Both the position numbers and the translations under genes were made by a program. A DNA stretch of 64,000 nucleotides from an uncultured Campylobacter sp. (GTDB lineage: Bacteria; Campylobacterota; Campylobacteria; Campylobacterales; Campylobacteraceae): contig NZ_CAUQKJ010000005.1 of assembly GCF_963518785.1 (NCBI RefSeq), positions 62,001-126,000 on the forward strand, in the 5' to 3' direction. The notes under the pieces are model-generated. The model searched no databases and was not told where the DNA came from. It saw nothing but the letters and a program-made list of their open reading frames with translations. Shown here piece by piece: positions 1-8,094 of the stretch. Every line of letters starts with the position of its first letter. Position 1 is the stretch's first letter.

Positions 1-359
1 AAAATATCCACGCTTGCATCATCTAGCGTCGTAGCGTCCGCGGTCGCTTTGATAAACTCGCAGCCAGGGAATTTTTGCCTAGCTACCTCGAGCATCCCTT
101 CGCTAGGATCGATCCCCACGATCCGCTCGATCTGCACGCCGTGCTGCGCCGCGCCGTCGCGCCACGAGCTTATCATATCGCCCGTGCCGCACGCGACGTC
201 GGCGATACTCACGAGCTTTCCTTTAAGCTTTTCAAGCGTCAGCTCGACCGCTTTTTTGCGCCACGAAACGTCCACGCCGAAGCTGATGGCGCGGTTTGCT
301 AGATCGTAGGTAGGCGCGATCTGATCGAACATCTTTATGATTTTTTCCTGTTTTTGCAC
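1..359 (-). CDS. ubiE: Demethylmenaquinone methyltransferase, N-terminal part
   Basis: Class I SAM-dependent C-methyltransferase acting in the last step of menaquinone synthesis at the membrane. The 119 visible residues begin with the family-typical KIIKMFDQIAPTYDLANR stretch, and the SAM-binding motif DVACGTGD lies at residues 54-61, followed by the acidic GIDPS loop at 82-86. The start is a GTG at 359 with an AAGGAAG ribosome site a few bases upstream, overlapping the stop of the CHAD gene, so the two are probably cotranscribed. The gene runs off the left edge of the window, so the C-terminal half is not visible. ubiE follows perR and one other gene in C. jejuni as well, by my recollection. 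Confidence 0.9.
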   Translation of the reverse strand, partial: MQKQEKIIKMFDQIAPTYDLANRAISFGVDVSWRKKAVELTLEKLKGKLVSIADVACGTGDMISSWRDGAAQHGVQIERIVGIDPSEGMLEVARQKFPGCEFIKATADATTLDDASVDI

Positions 360-368
360 GGGTCTTCC

Positions 369-1787
369 TTATTTGTATGCTTTGATTTTACGCAGCGATC
401 TTTTCAGCGCGCGCAAAAGAGCCTCTTTTTCATTTAAAATTTTTTCCTCCAGCTCGGCGCGGCGGTCGTTTAAGCGGGCGTCCAGAGCCAGCAGATACGC
501 AAACGCGACGCCGCTTTTATCGCTTGCTTTTTGATAGATCGCGATAAAATTTTGCCATACGCTGATATCTTGCAGCGCGCCGAAATCCTCGCAAGCGGCC
601 TTGGTGCGTTTAAACAGCTCCCTGACGCAACCCTCATCAAAGCTTCTTGCAAAAATTTCAAGCGCGTATCGCAACCTCTTTAGCCCTATGCGCGCGTTAT
701 GAAATGCCTGCAGAGACGAGCCTTGCTGTAAATTTTTTAGCTCCGCGCGCAAGCTTTTAATCAGCTTGCAAAGGCGAGCGGAGGCGAACTTTTTTGAAAT
801 TTTTTCATATTCGCTGCGCGCGTAGATGCCGTCCGCGCCGCTTAAAAAGCCGCTAATAGCGCCGTTTAAATCGGCAAATTCCGCGCTAGAAAGAAATTCT
901 AAAATTTTATCCTCCGAGCGCTTTGCGATAAGATTTAGCTGCTGCAAAAAGCTCGCAGGCGCGTCGTCGGCTTTTAAAAACTCCGCAAAAACGTGAAGGT
1001 CCCGCAGCTGATTGGTGCGGCTCATAAATCCTGCGAGCAGTTTTAAAATTTCACCCCTTTTTTCCGCCTCAAAAAGCGGCGCGGATAGCTTTAAAACGAC
1101 TCTAAATTTGCGGATCGGCACGCGCAGCTCGTGAAGCGCTTCGGGGGCTAGGCTTTTTTGATACTCGCTTTTTGCGCCGCACGCTCTCGTCCACGCTAGC
1201 TCAAGCGCCAAACGCGCGAGCTTAACGCTGTCCGCATAGGGCGGCGCGAAAAATTTAACTCGGCTAAATTTTTTAAAAACGCTGCGGGCGTGCGCGAAAT
1301 CAAGCGAACGCGGCGGGATGCCGTAGCGCGCTAGATAGCGGCTTTTGTAGCGGTAATCGTCGGTGATCTCGCAAAAATCGGTGCTACCGAAGGTTTTTGT
1401 AAAATCAAAATTTGCGCTTGCCGTCTCGCTTTGAAATTTCGCTCGCAAAATCACGAGCGTGCTTAGCTCGCCGCCGTAAAGTTCTAGCCAAAACTCCGCT
1501 TCGTCGTTAGCAAAGCCGTAGCGGTTCTTTTGCACGACGCGAGCGATCCTGCTTTTTAAAGCCTCTTTGAAATCATCTTTTGAAATTTTAAAATTTAGAG
1601 TTTGTCTGTCGAGATCCTCTTTTTTGTGGTGCAAAGAGCATTCGTCGTTTTGGCGGATATAATAAATTTCGGGATAGAACGAAGTATAAAACCAAGCGAT
1701 CTTTACTTTGCGACATTTCAGCCCCGCACGCTCTAGCGTCCGCAGAATTGAATCGTCGCTCAATAAAAATTTACGCTTAGTTTGCAT
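369..1787 (-). CDS. CYTH-like/CHAD domain protein
   Basis: 472-residue cytoplasmic protein. The C-terminal 270 residues form a CHAD domain: two helical repeats with the conserved His/Arg/Lys pattern, HELRVPIRKFR at 219-229 and a second copy HNARIGLKRLR near 355. CHAD domains bind inorganic polyphosphate. Residues 1-160 resemble a degenerate CYTH (triphosphate tunnel) module, with beta-strand spacing and LELYGGELSTLVILRAKF near 101-118, but I do not see a clean ExExK signature, so enzymatic activity is doubtful. It lies between perR and ubiE on the same strand. No signal peptide or membrane helix is evident. A role in polyphosphate or phosphate metabolism is inferred only. Confidence 0.8.
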   Translation of the reverse strand: MQTKRKFLLSDDSILRTLERAGLKCRKVKIAWFYTSFYPEIYYIRQNDECSLHHKKEDLDRQTLNFKISKDDFKEALKSRIARVVQKNRYGFANDEAEFWLELYGGELSTLVILRAKFQSETASANFDFTKTFGSTDFCEITDDYRYKSRYLARYGIPPRSLDFAHARSVFKKFSRVKFFAPPYADSVKLARLALELAWTRACGAKSEYQKSLAPEALHELRVPIRKFRVVLKLSAPLFEAEKRGEILKLLAGFMSRTNQLRDLHVFAEFLKADDAPASFLQQLNLIAKRSEDKILEFLSSAEFADLNGAISGFLSGADGIYARSEYEKISKKFASARLCKLIKSLRAELKNLQQGSSLQAFHNARIGLKRLRYALEIFARSFDEGCVRELFKRTKAACEDFGALQDISVWQNFIAIYQKASDKSGVAFAYLLALDARLNDRRAELEEKILNEKEALLRALKRSLRKIKAYK

Positions 1788-1835
1788 ACCCGCTCCAAAA
1801 ATAAAGTGGGTAATAATAGCAGAAAATTCTTTAAA

Positions 1836-2246
1836 CTATCTACACTTTTCGCATTCTTCGACCGTCGCCGTGATATTCAGCTTGCGAACGAAATTGCCCG
1901 CTTTGCGCTCGATGGTCTGCAAAATGTCCTTATTAAAGGCATCATCCATGAAAAGATCCGTGACATTGCCGCATTTTTCGCACACGACGTGTATGTGCGG
2001 CATCTGATAGATGTCGTAGCGGCTCTTTTTATTCGGCGCATTGACCTCGACTACGACGCCTTCGTCGAGCAGGGTGTTTAGATTTTTATAAACCGTCGCC
2101 AGCGAAATGGACGGATAGTCCTCTTTGATCCCCTCATACAGGGCTTCTATGCTTGGATGCTCGTGGCGATCCAGTACCTTTAGGATGCACAATCTTTGCG
2201 GAGTTGCTTTCAGCCCGCAAGTTTTGAGTAGTTCTACATGGCTCAT
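1836..2246 (-). CDS. perR: Peroxide-responsive Fur-family repressor PerR
   Basis: 136-residue Fur-family metalloregulator. The winged-helix recognition segment SISLATVYKNLNTL is at 46-59. Two CxxC pairs (C89/C92 and C132/C135) form the structural zinc site, and the histidine cluster HIHVV at 84-88 supplies regulatory metal ligands. Sequence and neighbours (downstream of dxs) match the C. jejuni PerR locus as I remember it. PerR represses peroxide-defence genes until metal-catalysed oxidation of histidines releases it. A GAAGGA ribosome site precedes the ATG, and the 64 bp gap to dxs is AT-rich with a possible -10 (TAATAT), so it may have its own promoter. Fur is the alternative name, less likely from the ATPQRL..ILKVLDRHEHP sequence. 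Confidence 0.9.
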   Translation of the reverse strand: MSHVELLKTCGLKATPQRLCILKVLDRHEHPSIEALYEGIKEDYPSISLATVYKNLNTLLDEGVVVEVNAPNKKSRYDIYQMPHIHVVCEKCGNVTDLFMDDAFNKDILQTIERKAGNFVRKLNITATVEECEKCR

Positions 2247-2310
2247 TTTTATCCTTCAAAAATTTTAAAGCGATATTATCAAATTTTACTTTAAACAAAG
2301 TTGATATTAA

Positions 2311-4143
2311 CTAATATTTTTTATCACCTAATATTCGCGCGATCAAATTTTGTATGTCCAAGCCCAAGCTGCGCTCCACGTCGGCGGTCTTGCCGTGCGG
2401 TAAAAAGATATCAGCAAACTCGAAACTCACGATCCTTACGTCCGAAATTTCATTTTCCTGCAAAAATGCGCTTAAAATTTCACCGACGCCGCCCTTTTTG
2501 GCGTTGTCGCTAAAGACGTACCAAATTTTATCTTTGCGAGCTAAATTTTGCAAAAACTCGGCGTCTAAAGGCTTTGCAAAGACTAGATCCACGACGTCCG
2601 CCTCGATCTGCCCCTCCAGCGCCTCGGCCGTTTTATACGCTCTGCCAGCGCCGTTTCCGTAGCCGATCAGCGCTACTCGCGCGCTATCGCTGCGCTTCAA
2701 AAACACCGATTTTGCAAGCTCTACTGCAGGCGCGCCGGTCTCGTCGCAGTCCAAGATAAAGCTTCCTCGCGGATAGCGGATCGCCAAAACCCCCTCATGC
2801 GCGTAGGAGTACTCGATGATCCGCTTAAAGCTCGCCTCGTCCCGCGGCGCGCACATGCTGACGTTCGGAATCGCATTTAAGAAGCTCACGTCAAAGACCC
2901 CCTCGTGCGTCTCGCCGTCCTCGCCCACGATGCCCGCGCGATCCATCGCAAGGACTAAATTTAAATTCATAATCGCCGCATCGTGAACGATCTGATCGAA
3001 CGCGCGCTGCATGAAGGTCGAATATATCGTAACATACGGCTTAAAACCCTCGCGCGCCATCGCAGCCATCGAGCTTAGCGCATGCGGCTCGGCGATCGCT
3101 ACATCCCAGAAGCGGTGGGGAAATTTCTCGATCAGCTTATCCATGCCAGTGCCGCTTGGCATCGCAGCGGTCACGCCCACGACGTTTTCATGCTTAGCAG
3201 CCAAATTTAAAAGCGCTTCGGCATAAATTTGCGTGGCGCTTTTGGCGGCGGATTTTTTCTTAAATTCTCCGCTTTTAATATCGAAAGGCCCTACGCCGTG
3301 CCAGCTCTCTAAATATCCCTCGGCCTTGTCATAGCCTTTGCCTTTGATCGTTTGAGCGTGCACGACGACGGGCTTGCGCGCGCTTTTTGCCGTCTTTAGC
3401 GCCGATATGAGATCGGCTAGGTCGTGGCCGTCGACAGGGCCGATGTATTCGAGCCCCAGCTCCTCAAAATACATCCCAGGTATAATGAGCTTTAAGGAAT
3501 TTTCAAAGCGCTTTGCCATGTAAGTAGCGCTTTGCGGGGCGTGGGAGAGCAGCTCTCTTACGTGGGATTTAAATTTTTGATAGGTCTCGCCCGCCATCGC
3601 TTGGCTTAGGTATTTGCTAAAGGCGCCGATCGGCTTGCTGATGCTCATTTTATTATCGTTTAGAATGATGACGCAGGGCAGGCGCAGATCGCCGAGCTCG
3701 TTCATCGCCTCATAAGTCATGCCGCCGCTCATAGAGCCGTCGCCGATGAGCACCACCGGCACGCGATTTTCGCGCTTTAGGCTTATCGCTTTTGCCGCGC
3801 CCACGGCTAAAGAAATCGACGTCGAGGCGTGCCCCGCCACGAAGTAATCAAATTTGCTCTCGCTAGGCTTCGTGTAGCCGCTAATGCCGCCGAACTGCCT
3901 AAGCGAGCTAAACTCCTCCCAGCGGTCCGTTAGAAGCTTGTGTGCGTAGCTTTGGTGGCTTACGTCGAAGATAAACGGATCGCTCGCGGCGTCGAATACG
4001 TAGTGCATCGCCACGATGAGCTCGACCGCGCCCATGTTTGAGCTTAGATGACCGCCGTTTTTGCTCACGACTTCGATGATGCGCGCCCTGATCTGCGTGC
4101 AAAGCTCCCGTAGCTCCTCTAGGCTTTTATTTTTAATATCCAC
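2311..4143 (-). CDS. dxs: 1-deoxy-D-xylulose-5-phosphate synthase
   Basis: Thiamine-diphosphate enzyme that condenses pyruvate with glyceraldehyde 3-phosphate, the entry step of the MEP isoprenoid pathway. It is full length at 610 residues (family about 615-640). The N-terminal GGHLSSNMGAVELI is at 30-43, the ThDP/Mg motif GDGSMSGGM at 134-142 with the companion LNDNKMSIS at 161-169, and the transketolase pyrimidine domain and C-terminal domain follow (EDGETHEGVFD). The start overlaps the 3' end of hisC by 11 bp, implying translational coupling. In C. jejuni fliF, fliG and fliH lie between hisC and dxs, by my recollection; here they are absent. Confidence 0.97.
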   Translation of the reverse strand: MDIKNKSLEELRELCTQIRARIIEVVSKNGGHLSSNMGAVELIVAMHYVFDAASDPFIFDVSHQSYAHKLLTDRWEEFSSLRQFGGISGYTKPSESKFDYFVAGHASTSISLAVGAAKAISLKRENRVPVVLIGDGSMSGGMTYEAMNELGDLRLPCVIILNDNKMSISKPIGAFSKYLSQAMAGETYQKFKSHVRELLSHAPQSATYMAKRFENSLKLIIPGMYFEELGLEYIGPVDGHDLADLISALKTAKSARKPVVVHAQTIKGKGYDKAEGYLESWHGVGPFDIKSGEFKKKSAAKSATQIYAEALLNLAAKHENVVGVTAAMPSGTGMDKLIEKFPHRFWDVAIAEPHALSSMAAMAREGFKPYVTIYSTFMQRAFDQIVHDAAIMNLNLVLAMDRAGIVGEDGETHEGVFDVSFLNAIPNVSMCAPRDEASFKRIIEYSYAHEGVLAIRYPRGSFILDCDETGAPAVELAKSVFLKRSDSARVALIGYGNGAGRAYKTAEALEGQIEADVVDLVFAKPLDAEFLQNLARKDKIWYVFSDNAKKGGVGEILSAFLQENEISDVRIVSFEFADIFLPHGKTADVERSLGLDIQNLIARILGDKKY

Positions 4144-5245
4144 TCAAAATCTCTCCCAGCGTGCCAAAGATGCGATCGTTTTGCTCAGGCGTGCCGATCG
4201 TGATGCGCACGGCGTTTAGCCCGTAGCTTTTTAAATTTCGAATGATGATACCGCGGCGCAGAAGTCTATCGCAAAGCTCGCTACTATCTAGCGACGGGCT
4301 AAGTTTGAACGTGATGAAATTTGCGTAGCTAGGGACAAATTCCAAATTTCGCTCACGCGCAAAATCCTCGAAGCGGCTCATCTGCGCGGCGTTGTTTTGC
4401 AAGCTCTTTTGCACGAAAGCCTCGTCTTTTAGTGCCGCAATCGCCGCTGCGAGGCTAAGCGTAGTGATATTAAAAGGCGGGCGTAGCTTATAAAGCGCGT
4501 TTATGATTACGCGCGGCGCGATGCCGTAGCCTACGCGCATACCGCCCAGGCCGTAAACCTTTGAGAAGGTGCCTAGATAGAGCACGTTTTTAAAATTTTG
4601 AATTAAAAATTTCGGATCGAGCTTTTTGCGTTTATCTTTAAACGCCGCAAATTCGTTATATGCGGCATCGATCACCAAAAGCGTATCCTCATCCACGCTA
4701 CGAGCGAACTCATACACTGCCTCCGCATCCAAGCACTCGCCTAGCGGATTGTTCGGCACGCACAAAAAGATGACCGAAATTTCATCCCTGTGCGCGTTAT
4801 AAATTTTTAAAAGCTCAGCCAGATCGTGCTCCTGTGCGCTCGTTTTGTAAACTTTAGCCTCGCAGTGGCTTGCGTAGATGCCGTACATCGCGAAAGTGAC
4901 GCCCGCTTGCAGTATCGCGCGGCGCGAATTGAGCTTGGCGTGCAGCGCAAACTCGATGATCTGATCGCTGCCCGCGCCGATGATGATATTTTGCGGCTCC
5001 ACGCCGAATTTCGAGGCGAGCGCGCCCTTTAGCTCATACATCGAATCATCGGGGTAAAGATGCGCATAGGCGGCATTTTGCACGATTACCTCCTGCACCG
5101 CCTCACTAGTGCCGAAAGGGTTTTCGTTGCTGGCAAGCTTTAACACGTCCTGCTTGCGGATACCAAACTCCCGCACCACAAGCTCGATCGGCTTGCCCGC
5201 TTCGTAATTGCTTAGATTTTCTACAAATTCGTTAAATTTCATCAC
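4133..5245 (-). CDS. hisC: Histidinol-phosphate aminotransferase
   Basis: PLP-dependent class II aminotransferase converting imidazole-acetol phosphate to histidinol phosphate in histidine synthesis; it may also transaminate prephenate/phenylpyruvate, given its place next to pheA. There are 370 residues. The substrate-side ASNENPFG motif is at 38-45, NNPLG at 165-169, the PLP-contacting DAAYNEF at 193-199, and the Schiff-base lysine is K229 in GTFSKVYGLGGMRVGYG. The pheA stop (GAGTGA) overlaps the start region GTGATG, so either GTG 5245 or ATG 5242 may be used behind the GGAGGGGA ribosome site. Confidence 0.96.
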   Translation of the reverse strand: MMKFNEFVENLSNYEAGKPIELVVREFGIRKQDVLKLASNENPFGTSEAVQEVIVQNAAYAHLYPDDSMYELKGALASKFGVEPQNIIIGAGSDQIIEFALHAKLNSRRAILQAGVTFAMYGIYASHCEAKVYKTSAQEHDLAELLKIYNAHRDEISVIFLCVPNNPLGECLDAEAVYEFARSVDEDTLLVIDAAYNEFAAFKDKRKKLDPKFLIQNFKNVLYLGTFSKVYGLGGMRVGYGIAPRVIINALYKLRPPFNITTLSLAAAIAALKDEAFVQKSLQNNAAQMSRFEDFARERNLEFVPSYANFITFKLSPSLDSSELCDRLLRRGIIIRNLKSYGLNAVRITIGTPEQNDRIFGTLGEILSGY

Positions 5246-6321
5246 TCCCCTCCGTTTATGTAACTTCCCAACCAGGTGATTTCGTGCCCGTTTTTCTGCG
5301 CGTTTTGCAGCACGCGCGCCACGCGTTCGTCATCCACATGCCCCTCAAAATCGATGTAAAAGACGCTTTTAAAATCCCTAAGCTTAACCGGACGGCTTTC
5401 AAGCTTGGTTAAATTTATCCCCTCGTTGCGAAACATCTGCAAAAAGTCCACGAGCCCGCCCGGGCGGTCGTCGGTTTTGGCTAGGATGCTCGTTTTGTTG
5501 CGGTCGCTCTTTTGATTTTTAAAGTCGCTCAGCACGAAAAAGCGCGTGCGGTTGGCGGAGTTGTCCTCGATCTTTTGAAACATCATCGGCACGCCGTAAA
5601 GATCGGCGGCGATCTTGGAGCAGATCGCGGCGGAGTGCGGCGTGGCAGCCGCCATCTGCGCCGCAAGCGCGGTCGATTTGGTCGCGGTAAATTTAACGCC
5701 GCTAAGGCCGTGATCGTCTAAAAATTTAAGGCACTGATTGTATCCCTGCGGATGCGAGAATATCTGATCCACCGTGCTTACGTCGTCGCAGTGGCTCGCA
5801 AAGCAGTGGTGGATATCCATATAAATTTCGGCGACGATCTTAACGCCCTCGTATTTTCGCAAGCAATCAAGCGTCGCTCCCACCGCGCCTTCGGTGTTAT
5901 TTTCGATCGGCACGACGCCGTATTTGGCCTCGCCGCTATCAAGCTCCTTAAAGACCGCCTCGATGTTTGAGAGCGGCAGATAGGAGCTTACCGCGCCGAA
6001 GCGGCTCTTGGCGGCTTGATGCGAATAGGTGCCGAAAGGCCCTAAAAACGCGACTATCTGCGGCTTTTCTAAATTTCGTGAAACCGAGAAAATTTCAAAA
6101 AATATCGCCTCGATCGCCTCTTTGCTTAAATTTTGCGCCTTTCCGCCGTCCAGCCTGCTGATGATCGAGCGCTCGCGCTCCGGGCGGTAGATCGCGCTGC
6201 CCGCGGTCTGCTTCAGCTCGCCGATCTTTTTGACAAACCCCATGCGCTCGTCGATAAGGCGCAAAATTTCATCATCCAGCTTGTCGATACAAACGCGCAG
6301 ATCATCGATGTTTTGCATCAC
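5242..6321 (-). CDS. pheA: Bifunctional chorismate mutase / prephenate dehydratase
   Basis: P-protein of phenylalanine synthesis: the mutase turns chorismate into prephenate and the dehydratase makes phenylpyruvate. Its 359 residues hold three modules: AroQ chorismate mutase about 1-85 (DDLRVCIDKLDDEILRLI, with the Arg/Lys-rich helix ERERS at 48-52), prephenate dehydratase about 88-270 with the catalytic TRF at 259-261, and an ACT regulatory domain from 278 with the ESRP phenylalanine-binding motif at 308-311. The presence of the ACT domain predicts feedback inhibition by phenylalanine. A GGAGGG ribosome site precedes a GTG-ATG pair. It is followed within the operon by hisC. Confidence 0.96.
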   Translation of the reverse strand: MMQNIDDLRVCIDKLDDEILRLIDERMGFVKKIGELKQTAGSAIYRPERERSIISRLDGGKAQNLSKEAIEAIFFEIFSVSRNLEKPQIVAFLGPFGTYSHQAAKSRFGAVSSYLPLSNIEAVFKELDSGEAKYGVVPIENNTEGAVGATLDCLRKYEGVKIVAEIYMDIHHCFASHCDDVSTVDQIFSHPQGYNQCLKFLDDHGLSGVKFTATKSTALAAQMAAATPHSAAICSKIAADLYGVPMMFQKIEDNSANRTRFFVLSDFKNQKSDRNKTSILAKTDDRPGGLVDFLQMFRNEGINLTKLESRPVKLRDFKSVFYIDFEGHVDDERVARVLQNAQKNGHEITWLGSYINGGE

Positions 6322-6742
6322 AACCCTCCTTTTGCTCGCCCGCGAATTTCGGCGCGGATTTTAAAAATTTCACGCCGCCTCTTTTGCCGTACGCTTTGAA
6401 ATTTTTACCGCGCGAACTTAAAATTTCATCGCTTAGGATAGCTGCGCCACAACTTCCGCACGCTAAGAAGGCGCGATAAAATCCATCGCAGCGAGATCTT
6501 AAATTTAAAGAGGCGCGGTTAAAATTTAAAACGGGGCTTCGTTTTGCCGTAAAATTTAGAAGCGCATTTTGTTCGGATTTAAAATTTAAAGCAGGGACGC
6601 ATTTAGGCTCGGAATTTAAAGCGGCGGTGCGTTTAAAATTTAGGGCCGCGCTCGCCATGGCGTTAAAATTTAAAGCCGCTGCACGCTCGGATTTGAAATT
6701 TAAAATTGCGCCATGTTTTAAGCGGCTTGCCGCGCTGATCAT
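6302..6742 (-). CDS. Repeat-derived ORF between lysA and pheA
   Basis: 146 codons that run without a stop from 4 bp inside the lysA end to 20 bp inside pheA. I recognise no family. The first two thirds are a run of about nine degenerate copies of xALNFxxx (ALNF, VLNF, SLNL), created by AAATTT-centred repeats read in one frame; the last third (ARISARVLK-like in other frames, SSRGKNFKAYGKRGGVKFLKSAPKF here) has the same KF flavour. I count 12 RAATTY hexamers in these 441 bp, against less than one expected at even base composition. In C. jejuni a HAD-family gene sits at this place, by my recollection. The frame may be open merely because repeats of constant phase grew inside an operon; expression as a protein is unproven. 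Confidence 0.35.
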   Translation of the reverse strand: MISAASRLKHGAILNFKSERAAALNFNAMASAALNFKRTAALNSEPKCVPALNFKSEQNALLNFTAKRSPVLNFNRASLNLRSRCDGFYRAFLACGSCGAAILSDEILSSRGKNFKAYGKRGGVKFLKSAPKFAGEQKEGCDAKHR

Positions 6743-8049
6743 ACGAGATCCTTTTCGAGCGCGATTAGCTCATCAAAGCTCTCGCGCTTTCTAATCAGGC
6801 GGTCCTGCTCGTCGTAAACCGCGACCTCGGCGGCGCGGCAGCGGGTGTTGTAGTTGCTCGACATCGAAAAGCCGTAGGCGCCGGCACTTTTGATCGCGAG
6901 CAGATCGCCGCTTTGCAGGCTAGGCAAGCTTACCCCTTTGGCCAAAAAGTCGCCGCTTTCGCATATCGGGCCCACAACGTCGCAGGGGCTAGCTTCGCTT
7001 AAATTTACGCTTGAAATTTTTTCATCCACACACGAACCGTTTATTTGATCCGCGCCTCTGCCGTCTAAATTTACTTCGCTAGCGCCAGCTTCGTTCAAAT
7101 TTATACCCTCCGAAGCGCTAACGATCTCGATGGCGTGGTGCGCGCCGTAGAGGCTCGGGCGTATGAGATCGTTCATCGCGCCATCAACAATGACGAAGCG
7201 CTTGCCGCAGTTTTGTTTTTCGTAAAGCACGCGGGTAAGAAATACCCCCGCAGCCCCCGCGATGAAGCGCCCCGGCTCGCATACGATCGTGACGTCTAGC
7301 CCGCTTAGGCTGCGCAAGATCCCCTGCGCGTAGTCGTAGAGCACGATCTGTTTTTCATCCTCGTAGCGGATGCCGATGCCGCCGCCCACGTCGAAAAATT
7401 TTATATCGATCTCAAGGGCTCGCAGTTCGCGCAGCAGATCGCTTACGATCTTTGCGGCGTCGCAGATCGGAGAAATGTCTGTAAGCTGGCTGCCGATGTG
7501 AAAGTGGATACCGACGGGATTTAAAAATTTGCTCTTTTTGGCGTAGATATACATCTTGCGCGCAGTCTCGATGCTGACGCCGAATTTGTTCTCATTTAGC
7601 CCCGTGGAGATGTAGGGGTGGGTCTTGGCGTCAACGTTCGGATTTACGCGGATGCTGATGCGAGCGGGCTTATTTAGCTTTTGCGCGATTTGCTCTAAGC
7701 GCAGCATCTCGGCTTCGCTTTCTAAATTTATCAGCAAGATGTCCGACTTTAGCGCAAATTCTAGCTCGCCGTCTTGCTTGCCGACGCCCGAAAATATGAT
7801 CTTATAGCTCTTTGCGCCGATATACAGAGCGCGGCGCAGCTCGCCGATGCTGACGCAGTCAAAGCCGCTGCCCAGATCTGACAAAAACTTCAAAACGCTA
7901 AGGTTGGAATTGGCTTTAATAGCGAAGCAAACGAGCGACTTGCGCGCTGCGAAGGCCTCTTTGAGCGCTATGAAATTCTTTTGTATCTCGTTAAAATCGT
8001 AAACGTATAAAGGGGTGCCGTATTTGCGGGCTAAGCTTGAATAATCCAT
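6739..8049 (-). CDS. lysA: Diaminopimelate decarboxylase with in-frame insertion
   Basis: PLP enzyme of fold type III that makes lysine from meso-diaminopimelate. There are 436 residues, against about 400-420 usually. The PLP lysine is K45 in CFAIKANSN, the phosphate-binding GGGIG is at 222-226, EPGR at 258-261, and the active-site CESGD at 363-367. Between SLYGAHHAIEIV and CDVVGPICESGDF lies about 40 extra residues (313-354; positions 6988-7113), low in complexity, with NLNEAG, VNLDG and VNLSEA echoes and four AAATTT hexamers in its DNA. The catalytic residues are intact on both sides, so the enzyme is probably active with a surface loop. The gene is upstream of the repeat ORF and pheA in one operon. 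Confidence 0.95.
   Translation of the reverse strand: MDYSSLARKYGTPLYVYDFNEIQKNFIALKEAFAARKSLVCFAIKANSNLSVLKFLSDLGSGFDCVSIGELRRALYIGAKSYKIIFSGVGKQDGELEFALKSDILLINLESEAEMLRLEQIAQKLNKPARISIRVNPNVDAKTHPYISTGLNENKFGVSIETARKMYIYAKKSKFLNPVGIHFHIGSQLTDISPICDAAKIVSDLLRELRALEIDIKFFDVGGGIGIRYEDEKQIVLYDYAQGILRSLSGLDVTIVCEPGRFIAGAAGVFLTRVLYEKQNCGKRFVIVDGAMNDLIRPSLYGAHHAIEIVSASEGINLNEAGASEVNLDGRGADQINGSCVDEKISSVNLSEASPCDVVGPICESGDFLAKGVSLPSLQSGDLLAIKSAGAYGFSMSSNYNTRCRAAEVAVYDEQDRLIRKRESFDELIALEKDLV
6988..7113 (-). repeat. Low-complexity in-frame insertion in lysA
   Basis: About 126 bp that interrupt the conserved stretch just before the CESGD motif of LysA. The insertion contains four AAATTT hexamers at irregular 20-60 bp spacing. 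The encoded residues are rich in N, E, G, S, A and D and hold no hydrophobic core pattern, as expected for an exposed loop. Boundaries are judged by comparison with the family from memory. Confidence 0.6.
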
Positions 8050-8094
8050 AGAATTTCCACCGATAAATTTTGCGCCATTCTAACAAATCAAGGC

